NCBI RefSeq assembly: GCF_037325665.1
Contig: NC_090258.1
Span: 32,891,281-32,955,280 of the forward strand
Direction: 5' to 3'
From: Littorina saxatilis
Taxonomy: Eukaryota > Mollusca > Gastropoda > Littorinimorpha > Littorinidae
Length of the DNA stretch: 64,000 bases
Under the pieces are notes generated by a model. That model made no database searches and had not been told where the DNA came from. It saw nothing but the letters and a program-made list of their open reading frames with translations. The translations under genes were made by a program, and so were the position numbers. Shown piece after piece: positions 46,401 through 56,170 of this stretch (position 1 is its first letter; every line of letters begins with the position of its first letter).

Positions 46401-49400
46401 AGTTTGCTGTCGTCTTTTGCCCCTCTGCGTGCACCTTTGCCGGTCACGCCGGAACTTCTTCTTTGGGGAACGTTTCGAGTCCCCTGCTCTCTGAGCAGAC
46501 TCTCTTCCCCTCTGAGGAAGTGGGCAGACAGCTTTTGGAACTTGCTTCCATTTCGGAGACACTCCTTTACGGAGTCCTTGGCGCCCTTTACACTCAGTAA
46601 AGAGCAGGACGCAGGGGATGCTTTCTCCACCTTTGCTAGGGCGATTTTAGAGCGGAGAAGGCCCTCCTCTCTGCACAATGCCCATACGGTCATGTACAGA
46701 CGGGACTTGTTCCTCGCCCATTCCTAGTTTGTGGGGAATCAATGAGAGACAACCTTAGTTCTTCACCCTTGGTGGATGGGTCTCTCTTCGGCCTCCTGGC
46801 CTTTAAGGCCTCCTGGCCTTCAAGTCCTCCTGGCCTCCTGGTCTCTGAAGCCTCCTGGCCTCTAAGGCCTCCTGGCCCCCAAGGCCTCCTGGTCTCCAAG
46901 GCCTCCTGGCCTCCAAGGCCTCCTGGCCTCCCAGGCCTCTAAGGCCTCCTGGCCTCCAAGGTCTCCTGGCCTCCCAGGCCTCTAAGGCCTCCTGGCCTCC
47001 AAGGTCTCCTGGCCTCCAAGGCCTCCTGGTCTCCAAGGCCTCCTGGTCTCCAAGGCCTCCTGGCCTCCCAGGCCTCTAAGGCCTTCTGGCCTCCAAGGTC
47101 TCCTGGCCTCCAAGGTCTCCTGGCCTCCAAGGTCTCCTGGCCTCCAAGGCCTCCTGGCCTCCAAGGCCTCCTGGCCTCTAAGGCCTCCTGGCCTCTAAGG
47201 TCTCCTGGCTTCCAAGGCCTCCTGGCCTCTAAGGCCTCCTGGTCTCCAAGGCCTCCTGGCCTCCATGGCCTCTAAGGTCTTCTGGCCTCTAAGGTCTCCT
47301 GGCATCCAAGGCCTCCCTGGCCTCCTGGCCTCCAAGGAGATAAAGATTTGTAGGGACCTTCAGGTCTCTTCTTTTGCTCTTCAAACTTTGAAGCAGCAAA
47401 ACGGGCTCTACCTAAGCAGACTCAGCTTTTTCAGGCTAAGTCCTCAGCTCAGGTTTATCCGGAGAGGTTCTTCCTTTCACAGACGTCTTAGTCTGTGCTT
47501 TTTGGGAACAACAGCCGGCTTTAGGGCATCCGGGTTTTTTAGCCTCGGCTGGTGCAACGGCCATTTCATCCGTTGGTGGTGGTGGTTGTTGTTTGCTCTT
47601 TTGGGCTCGGTCCTTGTGGGTCTTTCGCCGTTTTAGACTCTGTCTTTCTCTAGCGATCGGACTGGTTCTGGTGTTTCGTCCAAACTTAAGGTTTACTTGA
47701 GTTGGCCTCGGAAGTTACATTCAGATTTTACTGAGTTTGCATTGGTTTTAGCAATGCATGGTGAGGGGTCATTCTTGTGGCCTATCACTTTTCTCAGCTT
47801 TATTGGCTAACCCTCCCCTTTCGGTGGAGGTCTAGTTAATTTCCTGGTTTCTTGGTGCGGGCTTTCAGCCCAGCATCTTTGATGGCAGGTCTACGGGCGT
47901 TCCGGCTCTCAGCCTTAGCCCGTGTATTAGTCTCCTGCCTGGCATGGGCGACTACGGTCTCCGTGTCTCTAGAATTTGTGTCTTCCTCTTCTCCCTCATC
48001 CTGCCATGAGGCGAGTCGGGTCGACTTCCGGTGGGGTGGGTTGCCTGTTAAGGTCACCCTTCTACCACTTGCATCTATTTCGGACTCTTGCCTGTTGTGT
48101 TCCGTGTCTGATTCTCGGTTCTGAGGTATCAGACGTGTTTGGTTTTTCAGCCAGACTCAGGAATTTTCTGGGCTCGGTCGGCCGCGATTTTTGCTTCGGG
48201 CCCTTCTTCTTGAGGACTCTCGTTCAGGGAGTCTTAAGGCTGGTTAGCTTCACAGTTTTCTGTTTTCCTTTCCAGTCTCGTTTCTGTTTTGGGTTTTTGA
48301 TTTTCTTTCATTTACCTACAAGCAGACTGCTTTGTGATCACTCTGACCTTAGTCTTTTCGGTTAGAGTCACCGGTCACATCAGGCTTTGGTCACCGCGTT
48401 CTCCGCTCTGCTGGCGGCTTACACTTTTCGTAGGCCGCTTCTTCCTCTGTTTACCTCCCTCTGTGCTTCTGCATGGACTGGTAGTGGACTTCTGGTGACC
48501 GTCTCTTCTGAGTTGTTTCTTGGAGTTTGACTCTGGTTTTTTGTACTCAGACGTCTCTCTCTCTTTCTAGGAAACAGGTCACTCCTCTCTGGAGCTGACC
48601 GTTATCTCTCCGGCCTTTCGGGCCTCTCTCCATGCCAAGGCTTTTTCTTTGGCATGATTGTCTTACGGTCCTGGGGAAGGTTGGTGCTTTTCATTTATGA
48701 TCGGTCAACCTTACGCTTAGTCGTTTCCAGGGTTTTTGGCATTTCCTTCCAATAGTAAGGGGGGGGGGGGGGGCAGCTTGTCTGTCCCTCTACTCGGCTC
48801 GGGTTATTCAAGACTTGAGCCCCTTTCTGGGCTGTTTTTTATGGTTCGGGAGATGGGAAGAAGTGCTGAGCACAGCTTACGGGCTCTCTGATGCTGTCTT
48901 TCGCATTTTTTGCCTGAGCGGCATTGCGACTGTCTTTTAGGTTGGTTCTCGGTCCTCGTTCTGTCTTTTGGCAGTGGGCCAGTTCCTGGCAAGGGTTTTA
49001 GAGTGAGCTAGATGTTTTCTTTCTCACCGGCTCTTTCCCTGATGTTCGGCAGTGGGCCTGTTTTTTGGCGAGGGATTCTCTTTCCCTCCGCCTTGGCGTC
49101 GCTTTCGGCTATCTTTCCCCTAGGCTCAGCCCGAGCTCTTTTTCCAGGGCCTGAGCCTCCTCCTCGGCCGTTTTACGGTCTGGGAGGTTGGATGATGTCC
49201 TGCACACAGCTTACTGGTGCTCGGCTTTGTCTTTATCAGTTTAATAGGGAGACATTGCTGCCTTGGGCCTCTTCCTTGGCCGTCTTGCGGTCCCACAGAA
49301 TGAGCGAAGTCTTGAATACAGCCTTTTGGCGATCAGACGATGTATTCATCAGCTTTTATCTGAGAGACATTGCTTCGCTCTGTAACGATGGATCAAGGTC

Positions 49401-52400
49401 CCTGCCTGCCTTGGTGGCAGCGGGCCAGTGCATTTCCAGAAATTGATGGTGAGTTTGAACCTTTTTTGATCTTACCCACCTCCTGGTTGGAGTTATCTGC
49501 AAATCATGTGATTCGGAGTAAGAATATGTAATTATAATCGAAAATTTTTATCTAAATTTTGATTTGATTAATATACTTACCCGAATCACATGAGTAATTC
49601 CCTCCCTCCTGCCCCGCTCGATATTTTAATGTTCTATTAGTCGATTGAAGGGGTATCACGTGACCAGCACCATTGATGACGTAGTAGGCTACATGGGACG
49701 TAACCCAGGGTGTCAGTCATGCTGGTGCAGTCACTTTTTTAGTTGGGGTTGCTCCCCTTATACCTAGACGGGGTAGCTTTTATCATAACCTAAGCATCGA
49801 AGTGGGTCAATGCAAATCATGTGATTCGGGTAAGTATATTAATCAAATCAAAATTTAGATAAAAATTTTCGAATGTTCGCCCCAGAATGTTAGTTGTTAG
49901 TAATGTTACTGAATAGTGTATGCATGCAGGACCTTTGTCAGTCAGTGTCCCTGAGTGTCAGTTGATGATTGTTTGATCATTTGATCATTTACTTTGGCTG
50001 ATAGGGTCAAGACTCAATTTTGACCACTTCCAGTTCCAGAGATACTACTATCAATATGAGGCTTAGCGCAGGGATTTTTAAAAATTTTTTATTTGTATTT
50101 TATGCAATTTATATCGCGCACATATTCCAGGCGCAGGGATTTATTTATGCCGTGTGAGATGGATTTTTTTTTTACACAATACATCAGGGGTGTCGTTTGG
50201 GTCGACCCTTCGGCCAATCGCCGATTTTTTTTTACTTTGGCCGAAACTTTCATGTCCCTATCGGCCAAATGTCCGAAGAGTATTCGCCTAAATTGGCCAA
50301 AGTTTGTCCAGTTTTTTGTATTGGTCAGGCTTTGATTGCTAAAACTGCTGCCGATGTACTTAGTCAACTGACTGACGTTTATTTCCTTCGCGAATACCAA
50401 AAACGAAACATCAATGTTTTGAACGGAAACCAGTGCCAAAAAATATAGATGCCAGAGTGGTTTAGCTTGTACAAGGGAAACCACACTATCAGCGTTTGCG
50501 TTCGCCGGTTCGCGATAGTTTATCAATCAGGCAGTGCTTTCGATTTGGATTTGAACATCATGTCGCAACCAAAAAAGAAAAAAACTAAACTAAGTGATTC
50601 CGGACAAAATGACAGGAACACCGCGAATGTGGACAGTGTCAGTGTGAGTGGTAGTAGTGTTGTCGAGTCGATCGAAGCAGACGACATAGCAGACGATAGT
50701 CACCGCGAATCGAAATCTGCTGAGCCAGAGAATGAAAAGCGTCCTCCAAATCGTGGTTTCCAAACAAAATGGCTCACCCTACACGGTTTTTTATTGGTGT
50801 TTTACCAGTCATGTTTCCCAAGGCTTGTCAAGATTAGCACAAGATTGGAAGAGTTTTACTTTCAAGAAATTAAAGTTAAAGGTTTGAAAAAGTTTCAGAG
50901 AACTGGTGTCTGATGTAGTTAAATCAGCAAAGCTGATTGTTTCAGTTGCAGTAAGCAACATATAATCCAGGGGTGGATTAGGGGGGTTGTTACGGGGGTT
51001 CCAGACACCCCCCCCCCCCCCCCCAAAGAAAAAAGAAAAAAAAAATCTGTCTGTAAAGCCGGGGGAAGAGTTAATTGTTTAATTGTCACAGTATGCGACA
51101 TGTCTTCCTTCTAACCATACTATATGATGTCGGGAGCAGATATCAGCATAGGCCTATATTAGACCAGTGAAGATAAATTGCCATTATTTAAATTTTAATA
51201 CTAACGTTAAAAGAAATAATGAGTGGCTGCTGACACCAGTTGATCATGTTTAAAATCAAGGATAAGCCACAAATTGTTTATAAATTAGCTAAAATTCTTC
51301 TACTTCAGGGGGGGCTTTTCCCCCCAGACCCCCAGGTTGTACCCTCCCTCCTCTGGCTTAACTGTTACGCCCCTGTAATCTAGCTGTGTTCCTAAGATAA
51401 TGATTGTATGTATTTGTGTTCCCCTCTTGAGTCTTGTGCTTCAATGTTGCGGTGACTTTGTATGAGCCAAAATAATGGCCGAAAATTTTTCAAGATGTCC
51501 TAAAGCTTTCTGACAGTTTCGGCCAAATGTCCCAACATGAAAATGTCTAGCAACACCCCTGTACATCACGCATTCACATCGGCTAGCAGATCGCAGCCAT
51601 TTCGGCGCATATCCTACTTTTCACGGCCTATTATTCCAAGTCACACGGGTATTTTGGTGGACATTTTTATCTATGCCTATACAATTTTGCCAGGAAAGAC
51701 CCTTTTGTCAATCGTGGGATCTTTAACGTGCACACCCCAATGTAGTGTACACAAACTACTACTGTTAAACCTGTTTATAATATATAACGTCCACCCAAGG
51801 GAACAACCAAAAGTGTTCTTTATAACTTAAATTGTAGTTAGGAGGTCGTTTGATTATTATTATGGGAAGCTGAATTATTTACAAAAAAAAGAGCTGTCTT
51901 TGGGATACGGAGTGGTCATTATGGAGAGGTGGTCGCAACGGCAGTTGGACTTTGGCAGTCAAGTTATGATTTGGAGTTAGGCTACTTCCCGTGATGCAGG
52001 ATGACGTTGAATGTGTATGTGTTCTCATTACTAGGAATGCTGTGTAAGGCCAAAAAAAAAATAGGTGTGGTTACGGTAACATAGCCAAAAAAAATAGGGT
52101 AGGAAGGTAGGCAATCACATTTTTTTTTTAAACTTTTTTTTCTAATGTGTACAAATTAAACCTACTGACAGGGAAATAAGTGTGCGACTCGGGCGCTTTC
52201 GCTTTCATTGCGTTTTCTGCACTCGTTTTCTTGTGTTTTTTGTGTTTTTTTGACAAATGTAATAAAAAGTTATAGGGTCGGCCCCTAAAAATAGGGTAGG
52301 TCGGGTTACCGTAACCACACCTATTTTTTTTTAGGCCTAATAGAGGGTGCTATCCGTCTATCTGCCAGGCCTCTGGTCTGTTTTTGTTTCCAGCACTGGA

Positions 52401-55400
52401 GAGCAGTTCCTATAATCCTCATTCACTCGTTTTGATGTAATTACCGTAATTAACATGGTTTACTGTAGTGTTATTGTTAACAACCACCTGCTTAAAGTTT
52501 AATTCAAAAGACCACCTCAAAAGATGCCCAACGGTTTTTTCCCTCCATAGAAACATTACAATATAATTCCTCTTTTCACAGCGACAATCTGTCTAGATAA
52601 CAACCCCTTGGCTGGTCGTTTCACCACACAGGCTAAAATGTAGCAATTATAATTTGTATACAGTCAAATTTAAGATTTCAGTGTCTAATATGTGTTTGTA
52701 CATTGCAGCTGATTCCACTCTTCGTCTGCGTGGGCGCAGGTGTGGTTGGAGCGGGATATTACATCGGGCGTCTCTGCACTCGCTGCCCTGATGTCAGGTA
52801 ATTCATTTGATTACAGAAGATTTTCGTTCAAAATCCAATTGCTAAATAAGAGAAACCACTGAATAACAAGAAGGGCAAAGCCCATACGACTCACATGCTT
52901 TACACATTTTTCCTACCAAAATACATGTGACCTTGACCCAAGGTCAAGGTCATCCAAGGTCATGCAACACAAAGCTGTTAATTCAAGACATAAGAAGTAC
53001 AATGGTGCTTATTGGCTCTTTGACTCACATGCGAAGCAAAAGTGAGTCTATGTACTCACCCGAGTCGTCCGTCCGTCCGGAAAACTTTAACGTTGGATAT
53101 TTCTTGGACACTATTCAGTCTATTAGTACCAAATTTGGCAAGATGGTGTATGATGACAAGGCCTAAAAAAACATACATAGCATCTTGACCTTGCTTCAAG
53201 GTCAAGGTCGCAGGGGCCATACATGTTGTCTAAAAAACAGCTATTTTTCCCATTTTCTCTGAAGTTTTTGAGATTTAATACCTCACCTATATATGATATA
53301 TAGGGCAAAGTAAGCCCCATCTTTTGATACCAGTTTGGTTTACCTTGCGTCAAGGTCAAGGTCACAGGAGCTCTTCAAAGTTGGATTGTATACATATTTT
53401 GAAGTGACCTTGACCCTGAACTATGGAAGATAACTGTTTCAAACTTAAAAATTATGTGGGGCACATGTTATGCTTTCATCAAGAGACACATTTGGTCACA
53501 TATGGTCAAGGTCACTTTGACCCTTATGAAATGTGACCAAAATAAGGTAGTGAACCACTAAAAGTGACCATATCTCATGGTAGAAAGAGCCAATAAGCAC
53601 CATTGTACTTCCTATGTCTTGAATTAACAGTTTTGTGTTGCATGACCTTGGATGACCTTGACCTTGGGTCAAGGTCACATGTATTTTGGTAGGAAAAATG
53701 TGTAAAGCAGTTCTTAGTGTATGATGTCATTGCTAGGTTTAGCTGAAGGTCAAGGTCATGTAAAGGTCAAGCATGTGAGTCGTATGGGCTTTGCCCTTCT
53801 TGTTCTACCATGAGATATGGTCACTTTTAGTGGTTCACTACCTTATTTTGGTCACATTTCATAAGGGTCAAAGTGACCTTGACCTTGATCATATGTGACC
53901 AAATGTGTCTCATGATGAAAGCATAACATGTGCCCCACATAATTTTTAAGTTTGAAACAGTTATCTTCCATAGTTCAGGGTCAAGGTCACTTCAAAATAT
54001 GTATACAATCCAACTTTGAAGAGCTCCTGTGACCTTGACCTTGAAGCAAGGTAAACCAAACTGGTATCAAAAGATGGGGCTTACTTTGCCCTATATATCA
54101 TATATAGGTGAGGTATTGAATCTCAAAAACGTCAGAGAAAATGGGGAAAATGTGAAAAATAGCTGTTTTTTAGGCAACATTTATGGCCCCTGCGACCTTG
54201 ACCTTGAAGCAAGGTCAAGATGCTATGTATGTTTTTTGGGGCCTTGTCATCATACACCATCTTGCCAAATTTGGTACTGATAGACTGAATAGTGTCCAAA
54301 AAATATCCAACGTTAAAGTTTTCCGGACGGACGGACGACTCAGGTGAGTACATAGACTCACTTTTGCTTCGCATGTGAGTCAAAAAGGCTTGCGTAAACT
54401 CGTTTTAGTTTGTTTAAAACTTAAGTTCTGTTCACATCTTATTTATGGCAGGTTTTGCAGTATTGCATGCCTGAGATAGCACCAAAAAAATGTGGCCAAT
54501 TTGATTAAAAGTACGTTTGGTTCTATATTTTTGTTCATTTGGGATAAGCTTTGTATATATACTGTTAGGAATAAATAAGTTCAACAAGCTTTGGAACATC
54601 AGGATCAGCAGTATGTCCTATTTATTTGCTTTTTGTAAGTGGAACATTATCAAGTCCATGCAACAAAACGATAAAACTATAATGTAGTACCTGAACACTT
54701 TTTTTATTCTTGCGAAAAGGTGCGAGTGCAAGTATAGAGGAAAATCATGACTTTTAGTTTTACGAACATAGGAAGAATTGATCTATTCACGAAGCTGTTT
54801 TAGACAAATTGTCCCACAAAAGTAAGTTATCCATTATATTTATAGTTTAGCATGACAGACTTTTTCTTGGTCAATAAAGGGCAGTAATTTTGTTACTATT
54901 TTTCAGCTGGAACAAGCGTGATGAGGTGTATCCCTGGAACAAGCTTGCACCTAGCTACCAGTATAAGGTATGAATGAACCTCATTGTAACTCAAATACAT
55001 ACACATGCACGCATACTTGCTGTCTATTCCTCTTCTTCCCTTGTATACCCTGGTTAGTCACCCTGGGAAGTGATCTGCAGCATTAAATGTGTATCTGGCT
55101 GGCTGGTTTTGTTTGAGGCAGTAGATGGGTTGTCCTTGGGGGAGGGGAGGTGTGGAAATGTGGCTTTGTCGATAGCGACGCTGGCTTTGAAACCTGTTTG
55201 TCGCTATCGAAGTGGGTGTGAATCCTGGGTTAGGCAAGGGATTTCTTTCCCGGAGTCAACTTTTTGCAGAGTCTTCAGTGTTCGAACACCCCTGATTTCG
55301 TGCATGCGCTGCTAGACACTGATTGGCCAACAATGCCACATGGTGTTGTTTGCCCCAGTATTTCCAAGGTGAGCAACTCTGCCACAACAGATAAAATCTT

Positions 55401-55553
55401 GACTACTCTTCCACAACCAATCATATTTTGACAGATGCTCATCGTCTGTTTTATGACACTGACCATGTCTGTTTTCTTGTCTGTTTCTAGTTCTACTCCC
55501 CAAAGAGAGACTACGCCAAGGAAAAGTTCCCTGAGGAGCGCCCAGAGATCTAA
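43384..55553 (+). CDS. NDUFA4: NDUFA4-like mitochondrial respiratory-chain subunit, four exons
   Basis: Spliced CDS: 43384-43425, 52709-52797, 54907-54967 and 55491-55553, 84 residues (vertebrate members are about 81). Every intron has GT/AG ends and phase is kept throughout. The protein runs MKGLTASSLKGHPS, then a single membrane segment LIPLFVCVGAGVVGAGYY, then PDVSWNKRDEVYPWNKLAP, SYQYKFYSPKRDYAKEKFP and ERPEI. The family layout is KHPALIPLF, PDVCWN, PWN and YKF in the same order. NDUFA4 proteins sit in the mitochondrial inner membrane and, in mammals, belong to cytochrome c oxidase rather than complex I. Intron 1 is 9.3 kb and carries a DIRS element and nested DNA elements. All exons look intact, so this is a working gene, not a retrocopy. 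Confidence 0.95.
43767..43965 (+). repeat. DIRS left inverted terminal repeat
   Basis: Starts CCGAATCACATGATTTGCAT and pairs with 49638-49829. It includes GGTATAAGGGGAGCAACCCC and CTACTACGTCATCAATGGTG. Confidence 0.9.
45040..46130. repeat. 105-bp tandem repeat inside the DIRS element, about ten copies
   Basis: The TACGTCAGCAGTCGTCCGCG motif recurs at 45311, 45415, 45519, 45624 and 45730, a spacing of 104-106 bp. The unit also contains TTCCGGCCGGAAGTGTAGG. The period is near 35 codons, so it may descend from a protein-coding repeat. Confidence 0.9.
46786..47340. repeat. CTCCTGGCCTCCAAGGC minisatellite
   Basis: Roughly 9- to 18-bp units of GGCCTCCTGG and CCTCCAAGG over 550 bp. On the minus strand it gives Gly/Arg/Pro-rich frames that are repeat artefacts. 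Confidence 0.93.
49280..49446 (+). pseudogene. Relic of the DIRS recombinase C-terminus
   Basis: Just left of the internal complementary region a short frame contains AFWRSDDVFISFYLRDIAS and ends AAGQCISRN. From memory this resembles the C-terminal tail of DIRS tyrosine recombinases, and the position fits their gene order. It is a fossil fragment. Confidence 0.5.
49500..49592. repeat. DIRS internal complementary region
   Basis: 49500-49540 is the reverse complement of the left end (43743-43783), and the rest is the reverse complement of the right end (about 49818-49870). The two parts abut with a 2-base overlap, as expected if copied from a circle junction. Confidence 0.9.
49638..49829 (-). 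repeat. DIRS right inverted terminal repeat
   Basis: Reverse complement of 43767-43965 apart from the outermost bases. Confidence 0.9.
50560..50913 (+). CDS. Short ZNF862/KIAA1586-like N-terminal fragment
   Basis: A 117-codon frame begins MSQPKKKKTKLSDSG, has an acidic Ser-rich stretch (residues 30-60) and then RGFQTKWLTLHGFLLVFYQS. The basic start and FQ-x-W motif recall the N-terminus of ZNF862/KIAA1586-type proteins derived from hAT transposases. The C2CH finger, catalytic region and dimerisation domain are absent, so it is a remnant or a splice-dependent first exon. The likeness is from memory. Confidence 0.4.
   Translation: MSQPKKKKTKLSDSGQNDRNTANVDSVSVSGSSVVESIEADDIADDSHRESKSAEPENEKRPPNRGFQTKWLTLHGFLLVFYQSCFPRLVKISTRLEEFYFQEIKVKGLKKFQRTGV
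50968..51375. mobile_element. Nested hAT-like MITE with 5-bp duplication TAATC
   Basis: The ends are CAGGGGTGGA and ACGCCCCTG, flanked by TAATC at 50963-50967 and 51376-51380. It has the same G/C-run architecture as 30527-30868 and is inserted in the element at 50185-51561. Confidence 0.8.
51781..52044. other. Intron 1 sequence, nothing recognised
   Basis: Short AT-rich segment between the repeat and the Harbinger-like MITE. Confidence 0.5.
52048..52337. mobile_element. PIF/Harbinger-like MITE, copy 2
   Basis: GGCC, an A run, TAGGTGTGGTTACGGTAAC at left and the inverse at right, flanked by TAA on both sides (52045-52047 and 52338-52340). Related to 35032-35387, with the same AGGGTCGG internal boxes. 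Confidence 0.8.
52338..52708. other. End of NDUFA4 intron 1, nothing recognised
   Basis: AT-rich; ends in TTTGTACATTGCAG, the acceptor of exon 2. Confidence 0.6.
52709..52797 (+). CDS. NDUFA4: NDUFA4 exon 2
   Basis: Encodes LIPLFVCVGAGVVGAGYY through PDV plus two bases of the next codon. It contains the single membrane segment. The donor is GTAATT at 52798. Confidence 0.95.
52866..54381 (-). mobile_element. Helentron-like element, family H3, outer copy
   Basis: Minus strand: the 5' end GACTCACATGCG at 54381 is followed by an inverted GTGAGTC; the 3' end has CATGTGAGTC-type sequence, hairpin GGGCTTTGCCC and TTCTTGT (to 52866). It is interrupted at 53022-53803 by another copy in the opposite orientation. 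A deletion of about 70 bp near its 3' end distinguishes it from the inner copy. It lies in NDUFA4 intron 2. Confidence 0.8.
53022..53803 (+). mobile_element. Helentron-like element, family H3, inner copy
   Basis: Complete 782-bp element: GACTCACATGCG at the 5' end, GCATGTGAGTC, hairpin GGGCTTTGCCC and TTCTTGT at the 3' end. The outer copy gives its pre-insertion site, GGCTCTTTCTACC, so it entered between two Ts without duplication. It carries repeated TCAAGGTCA motifs and no coding frame. Confidence 0.85.
54382..54906. other. Rest of NDUFA4 intron 2, nothing recognised
   Basis: AT-rich, ending TACTATTTTTCAG, the acceptor of exon 3. Confidence 0.6.
54907..54967 (+). CDS. NDUFA4: NDUFA4 exon 3
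   Basis: Completes Ser-44 and encodes WNKRDEVYPWNKLAPSYQYK. The donor is GTATGA at 54968 (phase 0). Confidence 0.95.
55130..55312 (+). mobile_element. SINE fragment in NDUFA4 intron 3
   Basis: A tRNA-like head (GTGGCTTTGTCGATAGCGAC ... GGTGTGAATCC) is followed by GGAGTCAACTTTTTGCAGAG and CAGTGTTCGAACACCCC, the antisense of part of the SINE at 33394-33745. It is truncated after that. Confidence 0.65.
55491..55553 (+). CDS. NDUFA4: NDUFA4 exon 4 (coding part)
   Basis: Encodes FYSPKRDYAKEKFPEERPEI and the stop TAA at 55551-55553. The acceptor is CTGTTTCTAG. Confidence 0.95.
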   Translation, partial: FYSPKRDYAKEKFPEERPEI

Positions 55554-56170
55554 GTCAAGGGCAAACTCGTCTGTGATCAGGAACTTTCCTCTTTGATTTA
55601 CCTTAGTTTTCCTCGACAGGTGTTAATATTATATAGCATGGAAGTGAGCTACTTGCATGAAATTGAAAAGGCTGGGTTTGAATGTGTTTGTATGGTGTGA
55701 TTTGACAATGAAGAAAACAAAATGTTAACCTTTGTTCGGTCTGTGAGGTAAAGGCTGAGCCGGAAAAGACATCTGAAAAGGTAACTCAAGTGATTCTTCA
55801 GTTTGTTGATTGGTTCAGATCTTTAGAAGTAATAATCTTTGAAGTTAATGTTCCTGCAGTTTGGCCTTTTGCCGATCATAACCATGAAGGAAATTACGTT
55901 AACACAAGAAATTACAGGAATTTCATTTTTTGGGCAATCTCACTGGCTATACTGATATTTTGGCTACCACAGCCAATAATTTTCGCACAAAGTTGAAGTC
56001 CAGTTGTTCCAGTGCTTTGTTGCACTGTTCTCCACTTTTGCTTCAAACTTTTTTTGTTTTTAGCAGTTCAACTGTTTGTTTGGGCATTTGTTTGCTGGTA
56101 GTTTAGAAGTACTCTGATTAGGGGTTTGTGTTTATTTTCACAAGGAATAAAGGAAGATGAAGGTTGTCTC
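55554..56170 (+). other. Probable NDUFA4 3' UTR
   Basis: No conserved frame follows the stop codon. AATAAA at 56146-56151 is a good candidate polyadenylation signal, giving a 3' UTR of about 600 bp. Confidence 0.6.

Larger units (their letters stand above)
43743..49870. mobile_element. DIRS-type tyrosine-recombinase retroelement in NDUFA4 intron 1
   Basis: About 200-bp inverted terminal repeats (43767-43965 and 49638-49829) look identical by eye. An internal complementary region at 49500-49592 is the reverse complement of the two outer ends joined together. This arrangement is diagnostic of DIRS elements, which replicate through a circle. The interior has no long intact reading frame, with many breaks, and is largely tandem repeat, so the copy is a fossil or a non-autonomous derivative. 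The well-preserved ends suggest it is not very old. Confidence 0.85.
50185..51561 (+). mobile_element. hAT-like element with 5-bp duplication TACAT
   Basis: The ends are CAGGGGTGTCG and GCAACACCCCTG. TACAT flanks at 50180-50184 and 51562-51566. Subterminal motifs TTCGGCCAAA/TCGGCCAAATGTCC recur at both sides. It holds a short N-terminal transposase-like frame and a nested MITE. Confidence 0.8.
50080..51780. repeat. Dispersed (SINE-like) repeat interrupted by a hAT-like element
   Basis: The left part (TATATCGCGCACATATTCCA ... GCCGTGTGAGATGGA) and right part (CACGCATTCACATCGGCTAG ... GGGATCTTTAACGTGCACAC) read as one repeat once the insertion at 50185-51561 is ignored. I associate this repeat with marine snails from memory; its class was not determined. 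The recognisable repeat ends near 51740. Confidence 0.55.

Noticed and set aside
46690-47164. Collagen-like Gly/Pro/Arg frames on the minus strand
   Set aside because: Translation of the CCTCCTGG minisatellite in the DIRS element; no regular Gly-X-Y period.
50089-50526. 145-codon minus-strand frame
   Set aside because: It crosses the boundary between a dispersed repeat and a hAT-like element, so it is accidental.
43384-55553. NDUFA4 as a processed pseudogene
   Set aside because: It has three introns with good splice sites and an intact frame in every exon.
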